A stretch of DNA of 64,000 nucleotides from Tethya wilhelma (lineage: Eukaryota > Porifera > Demospongiae > Tethyida > Tethyidae): NCBI GenBank assembly GCA_964030475.1, contig CAXIPT010000003.1, positions 10,493,953 to 10,557,952 of the forward strand, read 5' to 3'. A program made the position numbers and the translations under genes. The notes under the pieces were generated by a model, which had not been told where the DNA came from, ran no database searches, and saw nothing but the letters and a program-made list of their open reading frames with translations. The stretch's first letter is position 1. The number at the start of each line of letters is the position of its first letter. Positions 12,269-25,570 of this stretch are shown here, in pieces.

Positions 12269-15200
12269 TTAGAATTCTACAGCATCCTCTAGAGAATACA
12301 TGTATGAAATGGACCTCTGCAAATGCTGCATTGGAGGATTTACACCCAGTGAGACAAAAGTCTCTTCTTGATTGTTGTTTACTTTACAATGATACTCATG
12401 ATGATCATGAGAGCCATTCATTTCAGTTGCATTCGGCTTGCTATCGTAGGCTTCAAACAAGGGATTTTTAACTGAATTAGTACTGAGTGATGTGGAACCT
12501 TTGCACCTTTCAAAATTGTTTACTGATAGTCCACCTAGATCACTAGCTACCATTGAATCATTGCGTTCAGTATATGAAAGAGTACTTTCACTATTTGACT
12601 CTTCACAGCCACTTGATGCTGAAATGACAGGATTTCTTGTACACACTTTGATTGCCACTAGTGCTGGTTCACCACTAGAGTTTGGTGCTCCTGATGATAA
12701 TATATGCTTGCTGGTACAACACCAGTGTCGCCAGCGATAAGTTGATTTGGATCCATTCTTCAAGTAAGTAACCTCCATAATGAAATTGCATACTAACACA
12801 ATTGTGACCAAAACCAGGATGATACTAGCCTGTCCTTTCACTGGTAAAAATTCAGACATTGCATATCCAATGCAAATCCCAAGTCCGTAGTGTATTTGAC
12901 CACAGCTGTAAGCAGCTTTTGATTTCTTAGGGAAGAGAATTCCTGGCAAACCTAAAAGGTTACAATTAATCAATACACAATCACATAAATTTGGCAGGGG
13001 CTTAAAATTTGGCGATTTCCCATTTTAGCATCATTTTTAATTTGATAATTTAATTCCGCACACTCTATTGTTTATACGGACACACGTGTCTATAAAACTG
13101 TTTGGCGATATTTATTTTGGCGATTTGAAGAAGAATTTTCCAATTCGCCAAATTTAATTCTCACCAATTTTACCCACTATATAGCGGGTAAATTATATCT
13201 ATAATTTAAAATAATATCACTGTATAGTATCCATCAAGCATGCAAGAGTCATATACCGTATATCACGAGTCATATACCGTATAATGATATATGATTCTTG
13301 CATGCTTGATGGAGGCTACAGTGAACTTGTCTAATCTGATCACGTACCCTTCAGCCAAGTTGAATTGGCCTGATTATTAATGATTAGGCAGGTGGCTAGA
13401 ATATGTATAGAGCCAATGATTCCATGCTATGTAATGCATGGGACCGTCTGGCTTCAGTTTGCCCCCTGCAAAATGGAGAGGTGATCTCAGGCAGTAGTGG
13501 ACTCGGCCACTAAGTATAGCCAAGAGGGCAACGAAGTGCAGTGACTAATGAGTACTTTCTTCTCTCTGTTGTGCTGACTCAGCACATAATGTTGAGTATT
13601 ACTCAATTATTAATGATCTCGTGTGTGCTCACGTTCATATATAGCATAAGCACAAGTCATGTGAGTGCTACCAAGTGGCAATCTGATTGGTTTGCTAATT
13701 TCAAGACTGCTGAGTCAGTACAATTACAACCAAGAAATCAAGGGGTGGTCACGACCATACCCGCTGTACTAACACCCACGACTGGGATCAAAATTTGATC
13801 CGTCCAATTTTTAGGCCTTGACCCTTGATTTCACTACTTTGGAAGGCCTTGATCGTGATAAATTTGAACTTTTACCCACTAAAATGTGCCATTTGCAGCT
13901 AATGATGTTTGACCGTTGATTGAAAGCGAGCAGTAGAGCTCTCTTGACCCTTGATGGGGCCAATTTTTGTTGCTTTGACCCCTTGATTGCATCTTGATCC
14001 CGGTCGCGGGTGTTAGTACAGCGGGTATGGTCGTGACCACCCCTCTCTAATGGCACTGTGAAGAGGCAGGAACAGCTAGAACTACACATAAAGTTTTTGG
14101 CTTTTTTTAAAAATTTTTCTTTTTATTGATTTTTATTATGTCAAGATTGTATATAGGAAGAGTGCCTGACTCAAGTAGCTAGTATTGCACTTATGTTGTG
14201 CAATGTGGTTGGTCCCAGAAATGTGTAAGATAAGTGGTCTTATAAAAACATAGTGGTTAACCGATTTTAAAATTTCAAGCACTGGCCATTAGAAAGCATT
14301 GTTCTTTCTGTTCTTTTGATTGCTTTTCCAGCTTCCTACACCTTACCAGTCAAAAATTAGACAAGTACAAGTTCTAATACGTAACATGATGCCACTATTA
14401 CACAACTTGAGCTTGGCCCACCTGTATACGTATACGCAGCTATGGTACTCTTCCCAATACACTCTTGATTATGTATTGGCCTGCCTACGTATATGCAGCT
14501 ACGATACTCTTCCCAATACATTCTTGATTATGTACACAAGGCTAATAAAATGTATTGGCATAATTGATCATTAAACGTCGAATTGCTCCACCCCTTAATA
14601 ATATAGGAGGAGGAGGAGAAGAGCCTGGGAACGAGGCTAGCCAAGCAGCACCCAAACCCCAAAGAAAAGGGGGCATGTATATTGTATATGACACAGTATT
14701 GTGAGCCATGGATTATGTCATTGCATATTCTGGAGTCCTATATAGTGAAATTTAGCAAACTTAAGTGTAGCCTCGTTCCCAGGCTCCTCCTTCGCGAATC
14801 ATTTTCTTGGAAGGAAATATTCACGAAGGAGGAGCCTGGGAACGAGGTTAGAATGCATGTCAAAGTGTTGTATAGCACACAGTAATTTAGTATACACATA
14901 TAGATGGCTGTCTCACTTCCACTTAGAGTACACCAAACTGCATCAGCACATCCCCATCCAACAGCAAATGAGAAGATGGCAGCATAGCTTGGGACTCGAT
15001 CCCAGACCAGGAGGAAAGAGAGGAGAATGAACATGACTAGAGATCCAAATAACACCATGATGAACTGTGGGATGTATTTGGAGAGTCTTCCACAGAGATA
15101 GGACATGATGGCACTGGTTGCTCCCAGTACCATGAGAGTGAAACCCACTTGATAGGTTCCAAAACAGTCTGATATATAGACCTATAGTGAATTATAGTAC

Positions 15201-16183
15201 ACGACACAATAAATGGTGTGCATAATTCATATACAAAATGGTGGGCTATTGTAGCTGGTTTTGATAACTTCATACCTTTGTGAATGTTGCAAAAGCAAAT
15301 GATAATTCCATTCCCCAAAGCATTATAAGTGGTGCTGAGAACAACATTCGAACAGTTATTAACATTGAAAAGATACTCTTGAGTGGTTTTGTAAAATACA
15401 ATTTTCTTTTTTTCTCGGTTGAAAGCAAGGTTGTATTTTTTGGCAATTTATCAACAAAAACTAGCAGAACAAGTATCCCAATCACCTGAATCACTGCATA
15501 CACTGCTGTGAGTATGTAAACATAAAGTTTTTCAATGTCACTGCCATCAATATCACACTCGAGACTAAGGATTCTGTCAGTACATGTGCAGTTGTCATTG
15601 CCACCATGGGAGCAATTCCTTGGCTCACTGTCAACATTACAGTCCACCTGATACGGGTAAAGAATAAGGGATGATGCAAGATTAGCTAAGATGTACGATA
15701 GTGCGTAGGTACCAACAATAATCCCAGAAAACTTTGTTATTAGGTAGTCTTTGCTCTTCTTGAGAATAGGTGCTATAGTAACAGCAATTTCCATCGAATT
15801 GTTTTGCATTGCTACCCATGTTGATGCTAAAGTGAGGCCAACAATGATAGCAGTAGGGATGAAAGTATATAGACTGGGATAAAAGTTGGCGAGGGTATAC
15901 AATAACATGCTCGAAGTACCCACAGAAAATAGCATATTTCATTCCAAGTACTTTCAGCATGGTTGGTGACAGAAAGGCTCCAATAATATGAGAAGCAAAC
16001 ATTAGTACGAGTGAAATGACTCCGATTGTGGGGTTGAGGCTGCTTTGCAGACTAACCAGCCCAAAGTATCCAGTATAGATTGCTGATAATGAGATACCTA
16101 GCGCATGGACGTTTTTGTAGCCCCATTTCTTGGCATTCCGCACTTAGTAGTAATTGTTGCTCGCCATCTTTCATTTCTGCCAT
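12269..16183 (-). CDS. UNC93-family multi-pass membrane protein (two apparent frameshifts)
   Basis: UNC93 proteins are MFS-fold membrane proteins (UNC93A type; UNC93B1 is a Toll-receptor chaperone). Coding order on the minus strand is an N-terminal part from ATG at 16183 (MAEMKDGEQQLLLS), transmembrane helices to about 15273, exon 15183-14917 (ending ADAVWCTLSG) and final exon 12951-12269. Family signatures are YFGLVSLQSSLN, VGLTLASTWVAMQNN and GWGCADAVW. The last exon adds two helices and a long cytoplasmic Ser/Thr/Asn-rich tail ending VEF. Two places change frame with no room for an intron: a run of five A (16112-16116) and about 15936-15950. Each is repaired by removing one base, so this is either a pseudogene or local sequence error. 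Intron 3 (about 2 kb) is full of short inverted-repeat elements. Confidence 0.8.
13000..13192. repeat. Dispersed repeat with TTTGGCGATTT motifs
   Basis: Contains TTTGGCGA and its reverse TCGCCAAATTTAATTCTCACC and ends at a CTATATAGCGGGTAAA-like edge. A second copy lies at 43776-43945. No coding capacity; probably a member of the TAGCGGG-ended MITE group. Confidence 0.6.
13231..13313. repeat. Near-perfect hairpin, about 27-bp arms
   Basis: The left arm, TCCATCAAGCATGCAAGAGT, and the right arm, which contains CTTGCATGCTTGATGGA, pair around a short loop holding two CATATACCGTATA words. It lies in an intron of the UNC93-like gene and is likely a foldback element. Confidence 0.75.
13741..14044. 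mobile_element. 304-bp MITE with ~50-bp inverted repeats
   Basis: The left end AGGGGTGGTCACGACCATAC and the matching right end (ending GTGGTCACGACC in reverse) stay paired for about 50 bases with two mismatches. The interior contains several TTGACCCTTGATT words. No ORF spans it. It lies in an intron of the UNC93-like gene. Confidence 0.88.
14768..14850. repeat. Foldback element, GCCTGGGAACGAGGC family
   Basis: TAGCCTCGTTCCCAGGCTCC is followed within 83 bases by its reverse complement, GGAGCCTGGGAACGAGG, giving a long hairpin. Relatives occur at 29332, 40824, 41557, 45047 and elsewhere. A half copy lies at about 14620-14642. Confidence 0.85.
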
Positions 16184-16327
16184 AGCTTCAAGTTTTGACA
16201 ATTTTTGATACCTTCATGCCCCGGCTTGAGCAAACTAAAAAGGTCAATTACTAGACCCCGCCCGGGATTACCCCACCTTCCCCAAGTACACCGTATAGTC
16301 GGAAATAATAATTATATTGATTTCATC

Positions 16328-16328
16328 N
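16328..16328. other. Ambiguous base N, probable assembly join
   Basis: A single N sits exactly where similarity to SEC13 intron 1 begins, so the lack of SEC13 exon 1 in the following copy may reflect contig joining. Other single Ns are at 32491, 59340 and 63446. Confidence 0.7.
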
Positions 16329-18660
16329 CTTGGATACTCTGTTGTGAAATGCTGTATGTTCAATTCATTGCATGTACATTTACTTAGTTTATATTGCACT
16401 GGAGTCAAAAAATGATTGGCTTACTTCAAAGTCAGTGTAGCATGTCACCACATGGGGTGTTCATTGTTGGCATTATGTGTGTGTACTCACGCTATGAAAG
16501 CTACCGTTTAATCATAAAGTTTGCTTGTAGGGACACTACACAATAATTTACTCTTCTCTGACACACACACACACACACATTCTCAGCATGATGCCCAGAT
16601 GGACTACTATGGTAAGAGATTGGCGACGTGCTCCTCAGACCGGTCTGTCAAGATATTTGAGATTGTAAACAACAAGCAAAACCTCATAGCAACACTAGTG
16701 GGGTGAGTCAGTCACACAGTGTACACGTATGTATGTAATGTATGGCCCTGAGACTTAGTACATGTGTCTGTCTCTTGCATGCAGCCATGAAGGTCCTGTA
16801 TGGCAAGTAGCATGGGCACATCCAAAGTTTGGAAACATTTTAGCGTCTTGTTCGTATGATAGAAAGGTAAGAATAGTGTTGGTGCAATGTACACGACTGC
16901 TGATACTATATGACTGTGCTGTATGGAATGTGAGTTGTTTTCCACTTTAGATTATCATTTGGAAGGAAAATAGTGGATCGTGGAATAAATTGTATGAATT
17001 TTGTGAACATAAATCCTCAGGTATGTCATATGGTGATGTGTCTATACTAATACAGTATTCACTACATACAAGTTACAAAGTTTTGGTTGCTGCTTGCATT
17101 GATCTAGCTACATGCTTTTTTGCACGTTTTCATTTCCATGTTTCCAGTGAACAGCATCCAGTGGGCTCCTCACGAGTATGGTCTGATTTTAGCAGGTGCT
17201 TCTTCTGATGAGTCGTTCTCCATCATCTCCACCTCAGGTAGGTCTACTGCAGCCATGCTCTCCCTTCCATCACTGTATGGGGGCACCCAGTGTGTCATAT
17301 TATGTGTGTGGAAGCTGTTTGTATTGACTATTTGTGGCATTATCCAGACAACATACAAGCTTTTATATGATCTGTCTATCATTGTACTACAGGTGATGGC
17401 CAGTGGAAGTACCATAAACATGAGAATGCACATACAGTAAGTGGAGTGCATAGATCGCTCTGCCAATAGTTATTGGGCGAGCCGGAGCAAGCACACTCTA
17501 GTGTTTAACAGAATTGCTGATTTAGAGTTATGTCTTTATGATCTTGTGTGTTTCTTTGTTGCAGCTTGGATGTAATGCCATAAGTTGGGCTCCATCAGTT
17601 ACTCCTGGATCATTAATAGAGGTTTGTCGTCATTGCTAGAACACTGATAGCCAGCCATACAATGTATGTGTGTACGTATGTACGTACACCTTGGATTAAC
17701 TTCCTGGTGTGCTACCCATACTGCCTTCTAGTGATCATTGATCAATCAAGTAGCCATCTTGATCTTGTTGTGTTCCCCCAGGGTGGATCAAGACCTCCCA
17801 GCTCATCAACAGTGAAGAGATTAGTCACTGGGGGAGGAGACAATCTGGTCAAAATATGGAGGTGGGTGGTAGGCCTTTCACTAATGTACACCGCCTGGTT
17901 TGGCCTTGATCCTCTCAAACTTTTGATAAGCTCTTGAATTTTCGTACATTTTGTAGAGAGGAGAATGATAACTGGGTGTTGGAGGAGAAGCCCCTCGATC
18001 TTCACACAGACTGGGTGAGGGACGTGGCCTGGTGTCCCAGTGTCGGCCTACCCATCAGCAGAATAGCTAGCTGTTCACAAGTGAGTTGGAGACCTCATGG
18101 GTTATAGGTATGTAGATCATTTTTTTGCTTCCTGTTTTGAAATCCCTTAGGATTGCAAAGTGATCATTTGGACCAAAGATGAGAATTCAGGTGCTGGATG
18201 GACGTCGGAAGTGAGTGAATACATTTTACCGTACAGCAGTCTTGTATCATCAAGAAAGGATGCCATGAATTTATCTGAATGTTGGCTTGTTGACTTTGAC
18301 AGGTGTTGGGAACTTTCAATGATGTTGTGTGGCATGCTAGCTGGTCCATCACTGGAGACATTTTAGCTGTGTCAGGAGGTGATAATAAGGTCAGATGAAT
18401 TGCATATTAGTCAATCACTTACTATAAGTTTTATTATACTGAGCACGCTATTCAGTTGATATATTATATGTTATCTGATTGGCTGAAGTCAATGGATTCA
18501 CAAATGTAGGACTGTGTCATATCACGCATAGGTGACTCTATGAAAAGAGTCTTTATCTGACCATAAAGTGGGTGTGTGTCAGTGAAGTAGCAAAGGTCAA
18601 CAGGTTCAGCTCAGTACAACAGCAACAGCCGCCGCCACCACCACATAGACCATCAGATGA
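16329..18660 (+). pseudogene. SEC13 copy 3 (exons 2-12, premature stop)
   Basis: This copy follows SEC13 from the middle of intron 1 through the 3' UTR with all introns kept. Exon 2 starts at 16587 and exons 2-11 look open and correctly bordered. In exon 12 the Trp codon of the VTLW motif is TGA (near 18540), and further changes follow (AAAGAGTCTTTATC, ACCATAAAGTGG). A product would lose the last strand and the Gln/Pro tail. Exon 1 is missing at the N at 16328. It is most likely a decayed tandem duplicate, although an alternative haplotype placed in tandem by the assembler is possible. Confidence 0.88.
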
Positions 18661-18977
18661 TAGGTCTCAATTCCTTTTGTGTTTCTATGCCTACAATAAT
18701 TATTAATATTGAAAGTTGTATTATTGTTCTTCTTGTTTATCATTAATTTTGTGGTTCTTAATAACAAAATCGATTTCATTATGTTAATTTTGACACAGTT
18801 AAACTTATGCATGTGATCTATACATCAACAATAAGACAATGTAGACTATTAGAATCTATAAAAAAAACAATAATTTGATGTTGATGTGTAGTAAATATAG
18901 CTGACTAATTCAGTAAACAATATGGGTGTATTGAGAAACATAGTTAGCTAGTATTATGTATACTATAGTGATAAAAA

Positions 18978-21900
18978 TTAAGGGTGCAATCTCATCAAAT
19001 TGTTGGCAGCAGTGTAAAAGTCTTGAAGAGCAACACCCGATGGTATGGTCTGCTTCTTCACCCAGGACTCAGCCTTCATTCCCACCAGCTCCCACTCGTC
19101 TTGCTGAATAGCATACCTCATTCTCAGCAATGAGAGAACCAGCACTGTGGCCCATAGGGCAGTTACATCTCCCTTGCAGTCAGTTGGACAAGCATCTTCA
19201 ATTTCTTTCCAAGTTATGCCAAGATGCTGAGCAAGTTGAGTGTCAAGTTTCCACGATCCATTTGCTTGTTGTTCACTGATGACTAATGTTAAACCAGTAG
19301 AATATGGGAGTATTTTTTGAATTGAGTATTCACGGGAATGGGACCTCCTACTGCGATCACGGGAATGGGATCTCCTACTACGATCGCGGGAACGGGAGCG
19401 AGACCTACTGTGATCACAGGAACGAGACCTACTACGATCACGGGAACGAGAGTGAGACCTACTGCGAACAGGGGAATAGGAAGGTGAGGAAGGTGAGTAT
19501 AGAAACTCTTCATCAGCAATGTCATCCTTAAGCTCTTCAAGCTTGTCAAGACGACGTTTGCCTAAATACAAACGACGTGACTCTTGACGTAAGGAAGGAA
19601 CAATATGGGCTTTCTCAGATGATCCTGAAACTCCAGAATAGCTCTTTGCAGGGCTCACCAACCAATTAGAAAAAGTAGGAATATGATACTCACTTGTACC
19701 ACTACCTGGCTTATAAGCCTCTTGATCATATCGATTATATGAAGATGATGGAACGTAGGGCAAGTTTCTAAGTCTACGATATTTTTTAATACGTACTTGG
19801 ACATCCCAGGTCTTCATTGCTCCAGAAATAGGCTCACAATTTTCCTCGTCTACAGCAATGAATGCAGTGTGGAATGAGATGACACTCGCCTCAATGCTCA
19901 GCTTCAAAATGTCTTCCTTGCTTCGGTGTTCATTCTGCCAGTCTTTGATTAGAGCCTTTGCTGCTAGGTGGTGAACTTTAGCCAGTAGTGGACTTGATTC
20001 AGAGGTTGGGTTGAACGTAAAAGGTACGGAGTGCTTGATAGACTTCCCAAGAAGTTTCCCCTTCAAAACAGCAGTGCCACTGACTACTCTACTTTTGGTG
20101 GTGTCTTTAGGTTTCAAGATTCCATACACCACCATTTTCTCTCCACTGAACACTGGAGGGAGGTTCTGAGGACTCTGAGAGGGTGTAAAGTCACCAGGAA
20201 CTTTGAACTCCACACTGACATCAGTGACAGCAGGCTGAAGTGCTTGTTTTAGGCTCCGAATCACTTTTGGTTGTAATCGTTCACCTTCTTTCACGAACTC
20301 TGCCGTTCCATTTCCAGCACGAGCCAGCCCCTCCACCAGAGCAGTGGAAGCCCCAGAACCAATCCCAAATGTGAAGCACCTGAAAAAGCACAATAGAGTG
20401 TATAATAAAAATACTGTTAAGAAACATATACTGTAAATCCAGAAATTTGCACGTGTTAAAATATTCATTTTTAATTTTTCTGCGTCATCTATTTTTTGCG
20501 GTGTAGTGAAAGAAATATACATAGGAATGGGTCATTTGTATTATTTACTTAAATTTCGTGTTTTCATTTTTCGCGGTAACCTCGAAATGCAAAATATAAA
20601 CGACAGCAAAATTTTCCGCATTTATGGTATACCGTATAGCGGGAAATTTTCGTATGGTGGAAATTTTCGTATTTTTCGTATGCCGTTCGAATATACGAAA
20701 ATTAAAACTGCGAAAATTTAACTTCCGCATTTACTTTATACGAGCGCGCGCCGCGTATACGAAATTTAAAACTACGAAAAAATTTTCTGGCGCGTTTATA
20801 CGAAATTTTGCACCAACGAAAATTTCCCGCTATACGGTAGTGAATGTAAACAAGCAAAAAATGTGAGATCGTAGTTGGGTGGAGCTACTTAATCCTTAAA
20901 TTGAAAGGCCCCAAAATGTATCATATTATTCATTCCTCAATAATTCCTCCCTCTTAAAATTTTCTACCGAGCAAAGGTATGCATTAAAATTTCATCAAAA
21001 AATTAATATTACATCAATAGACATAACATCCTTATACATAAACATACATCACATAGACGGCTTAGAAATAACCCCGTTCCTAGCCGAACACCCTCATACA
21101 TACTAACATCCAGAACAACCACATGCATTTGCTAATGAAAGAGCTATATAATGAAGATGGTATTAGAAAACATCTTCACATTTGACGGTCAATTCTATAA
21201 AGAACTACAACAAACAGCAACAGAGAATAAAAAAAAAATTAATGGCCAAGTTATGCAAATATCTTCATGGGAGCAATAGAAGTAATAATTATAAACCTAG
21301 CCAAACAAAACATTGCGGTATGGAAATGCTTTATAGACGATATTTCTTAATACAGGTAGGATCTCGTGAGAAGCTGAAAGAATTCATTTCAGCAATAAAT
21401 CAAATGCACCCAACAATAAAATTAATTTTACACTTGAAGCAGATGACTAATATTCTTAGACCTAGAGCTATATGAAGGAGAAAGGTTCCCACTGAGACCA
21501 AGAAAGCTATAATGATAGCTATAGGTGAAACCATGAGATAATAACAAAAATTGACAAGAGAGGATACCCAACAACTGAAACAAAGGAAATCATCAACAAA
21601 ACAAAACACTATAATACCGTAAATTGCAAAATTTTCATGTTAAAAAATTTTCGTACATTAAATTTTCATGTTGAATAATTTTCATAGTATCGCCGCGTTA
21701 CGCAGCCCCACCCACTTTTTTTGCAATTTTTTGTACTCTGCAGCAACTACGAAAATTTATCAACTACGAAATTTTCATAATTTACGGTAGACACCTTACC
21801 ACAAAGAGGAAAGATAAGCTCAAAAGACTACAACAAACATTCTTAGTCACAACCTTCAACGAAGACAACAAATAAATTAAAACATAATTAGAAAGCATTG

Positions 21901-24900
21901 GAAATTAACAAAACGAACTGTGTCACCACTATATCAGTGCTGTTTTGTTACCAAAAACAAAATGTGTGACATTTTGTAACGTTTTTTTTTTGTTGTTGAC
22001 AAATGTGCAATACACGTATGGAGCTAAGATCTGAACATGGTAGCTATAGATTACACTAGAAATAAAACAAAAAACGTCACTAAAGGTCATAGAACGGAAT
22101 AAAATGTCATGCATTTTATTTTTAGTAACAAACAGCGTTTATATACCGTATAGCGGGAAATTTTTGCGAATTTCGCGGTTTGGCAGCTTTCGGCGAAAAT
22201 TTTCCCCCACGAAATTTGTACGGTACGAGGTCGTCACGTAATGTTGAGACGCAATCCACGAAAATTTTCCCCGCGAATTTCTATTCAAGACGAAAACGCA
22301 AAAATTTTCCCTCAAGAAAATTTCCCTCTATACGGTAGTGACACAGTTCCTTTAGAGATGACTAAGCCCAGAACAAATTTTCCCCAAACCAACCAGAGGA
22401 AACACATCACTAAGAAACCTTCTAGTCAAAGCTAAACTAGTCTCATTGTCAAAAGACCCAGAAACAAAGGTCAATCAGATGGACAACACCATTAATCCCA
22501 TCACCATTGATGACAAATACCCCCATAACCTTTTCCAAGAGAAATTAACAACCCCATTAACAGATGCAACTATATAGAACGGTTTACTTGTAAAATCCTA
22601 ATCACCAACACTTTTGTGATAGGCACCCACCACAAAACCAAACATCCGATAAATTTACCCCATCCATATAAGAAATACAACTGTGACAGCCACTTGCACA
22701 CACAAAGATTGTAAAGCACGGGATGTCGGAATGTCAACTGGACCCATAAAATATCAAATATTTGAACATTTGTGATCGAACAGTTCAGGCATAGGCAAAA
22801 CACCTACAAAATAGTAACCAGAAACGAACAGACATAAAATTCTAAATCTTAGAAACAGAACTTTCACAACTTGGCAAAGACTAAACATATGGTTTTTAAA
22901 AAAGAGAATACTATTGGATATGCAAAATTAATTAGGAACCTAACCAAATTATCCAATAATGGCCTAAATAAAACAATTTATGACCACAACAATTAAACGA
23001 ACTTTACCTGGCTACCAGAAGCTAAAAGCTCTGGTGCATGCAGTTCCCACCCACAGTATCACTATAAGGCCACATAAAGTAAATATTAATTTTAGTTTCT
23101 CATCCTTCTGGCTTCTCAGTTTTAATGCTGCAGCAGTATATACTTGACTTTACTATTTACCATTAGCACTGATACAGGAAACCACAGGCATAGCAGGAAG
23201 CCACAAACATCACCACAAATTATGTACAAAGCCAACCAATCGACAATTGCGGTCATTTAAATAATAGCCTCAGCTTAGCATTTGCATCCTTCCACTACCT
23301 TTTCACGCGTTCCTTGAAGTAGAACTGCAAAAACATCGACAACGGGAGTTGAATTTGAGACAGGTTCCTAGAGTGGGTCAATGAAGAGCTCGACAAACTG
23401 TCCCAGGGAGGAAACAACTTCTCCAACTTCAGATGAACTGGACACTCTTATGAGATTATGTCTTTTCTTACTAGCATGACAAGTAATCACACACATACTA
23501 CATTCGTCAGGTATATAACGGGATTGAATTGTCCAACTGTCCAGATGAGAACATATGTTGAAGACGTCTGCTAAAGACAAAGAGTCAGGGTAACAGCACT
23601 CATACCATCCCTTCATGATACTCGTTCTTCTTCTTAGTTGTAACATCACAAAAACTATATCGTATTATCACTAAACTCGGTATATATTCTTGTAGAAAAG
23701 CTAGCTAGCTCGCTTTTACACAAAACTTCTTGGGCAGTGCACGTGCAGAGCAAACACGCCCATAACCACACCCATTATTGTGCTAATGCGGCCAAGTAAA
23801 TCCAATGCGGGCATGGATGAGAAACGAACTATTAACTTTATGTGGCCTAATATATATTTTGTACATCGTCACAAAAATTAATGACCTTAATCTAACTTTG
23901 AAATTTTTTCCACATACACGTATTTAGCCAATTCTTTAAAGAGATACTATTGGTAATTGTACAAACTCACCTTGAATTACTAGCATTCTCTTTCACCTTG
24001 CTGACACATTGTTCAGTGTTGCCAACAGCTCCATCAGTCAATACAAACACTTGACGAGAAAATCCAGTGACAGGCTGCTCACAGAAGATGTGATCCAAGG
24101 GAGTGAGCAATTCAGTTCCTCCGAGATTAGCATCCATACCTTGAGTATATCCTGTGGCTTTGTCTAGTGTATCTTGCGAATATGCCACACTACTGTCAAA
24201 GAGCTTCTCAAACTGTGATCCAAATCCGACGATATTGAACTTGCACTCTTCAGGAAGACTCTTTAGGAAAAGGCTCAGTGTGTCTCGTGCACTTTTAATG
24301 AACTCTCCTCTCATGCTTCCACTGCGATCAACAAGAAAGATGAACTCACAGGGTTGTTCAATTTGGCCGATGTCTGGAAAGAAGTCCACCATCACCACAG
24401 GACTGCTCATGAAGTCTCCAGGTGTAGAAGACTGTTGTGATCCAACTTCTACTGAGGCTCTTGGGCTGTGAGCATCCTTCATCTTAATGAGGATAACCAG
24501 ATCCTTATCAACTGCTTTGCTTTCAGACAAGGTCACTACCAGCTTATCATTACTGAGATCCTCAGTGGTGGCTATGGCATGGGTGGGAGACGTCACTTCA
24601 GCTATAGCCTTTGCATTCACAACACTCAATCGAAATCCTTGAACACCTGAGACTTGTGCCTGTTCTACTTGAGCCTGGTCTCCTCCTTCTACACTGGCTA
24701 GAGGATCGATTGAACCTGCCAGGGTGTATCGAGGCTTGAGGGTGGAGGGAAGAGAGAAACGTACACTACCCTCGGCATCGATTGGAAGCTCTCCCACCAA
24801 CTCAAGGTTTATCTTGGCCTCCTTCCCTGGAGCAAGATTGCCAAGACTGATGCTAAACACGTCTCCACTCTTTTCCTCTCCTAAAGCAGCTGATTGGCCA

Positions 24901-25190
24901 CTTGCTATGGCATCGTCATAGTCAGCTCGAGCTTGTTCCTTCTCTTTTATCTGTGCCTTGATTCTCCTACCATCAATGACTGCAGTGAGTCCTACCACAG
25001 CGTGAGATTGCTCAAGGGGGAATCTAAACATCACCTCAACAGGGTCAGTAGAATCATTGACATACTTTAGAGTGGACTTGAGTCCCAGGACATAGCCCTG
25101 TATCTCAGCATCCACAGAGACATCTTTGAGGGGGAGAGAAGTGTGTTTGTCCTTGATAAGAAGTCCGTACTGGGCATAAGAGGTCTCCAT
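18978..25190 (-). CDS. VIT/von Willebrand A domain protein with Arg-Ser region (VWA5A-like)
   Basis: Exons 25190-23971 and 20379-18978 join in phase and give 873 residues. The start ATG at 25190 (METSYAQYGLL) fits the beginning of a VIT domain (residues about 1-140, DVSVDAEIQGYVLGLKS). The vWA domain begins at about residue 280 with CEFIFLVDRSGSM, an intact DxSxS metal-ion site. After the intron come CFTFGIGSGAS, a beta-rich region, a low-complexity Arg/Ser stretch (SRSRDRSRSRS) and a C-terminal module (GSWKLDTQLAQHLGI ... ALWATVLVLSLL) seen in VWA5A and PARP4. VIT plus vWA suggests a secreted or vault-associated scaffold; exact function is unknown. The Arg-Ser insert is unusual for the family. 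The 3.6-kb intron carries at least three MITEs. Confidence 0.88.
20632..20837. mobile_element. CCGTATAGCGGGAAA MITE with TA duplication
   Basis: Begins CCGTATAGCGGGAAATTTTC and ends with the reverse complement, GAAAATTTCCCGCTATACGG, flanked on both sides by TA. The interior is built of CGAAAATT words. It is the best-preserved member of the family in the window. Confidence 0.92.
21617..21787. mobile_element. CCGTAAATT MITE with TA duplication
   Basis: Ends are CCGTAAATTGCAAAATTTTC and an inverted CGAAATTTTCATAATTTACGG, flanked by TA. Related to the CCGTATAGCGGG family but with diverged tips. Confidence 0.85.
22146..22335. mobile_element. CCGTATAGCGGGAAA MITE
   Basis: Begins CCGTATAGCGGGAAATTTTT and ends AAAATTTCCCTCTATACGG, flanked by TA. 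It lies in the long intron of the VIT/vWA gene. Confidence 0.9.
22440..23960. other. Remainder of the long VIT/vWA intron
   Basis: A-rich on the plus strand with no convincing exon. A 93-codon minus-strand reading frame at 23368-23649 (rich in Cys, Ser and Leu) is unsupported by homology or splice context and is noted only as a possibility. Confidence 0.4.
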
Positions 25191-25570
25191 TGATGAAGTT
25201 GAGTTAGTGGGCAGTGGGTCCAATCAGGGTTAGAGTGATTCAGCAGTCTCGATTGCAATGCCTGGAGCATTTTATACAGATGTTCAGCCGTATGAATCTA
25301 CCTTCGTCTTGCCAACGTTGCAATACGTAGACTAGACGTAAGCTTAGGTCTTAGAAAACATAAACATCTTACCTACATAGACGTTACGTCTAGTCTACGT
25401 TAATTAATGGGGAAAAACCGCAATAATTACAAATACTTATTATACTGTGTAGGTGTACAACTATTAATTTTACTATATATGATGAGCAAAAATGCACTTA
25501 ATAAAAATTTTCAATTTTCGTACTATGATTGTAGTTTTTTTTTTCATTAGTCAGTGAAAACTAGGCTTGA

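Noticed and set aside
13541..13798. Plus-strand 85-codon ORF
   Set aside because: It runs into the 304-bp MITE and has no homology or splice support; it is inside the UNC93-like intron.
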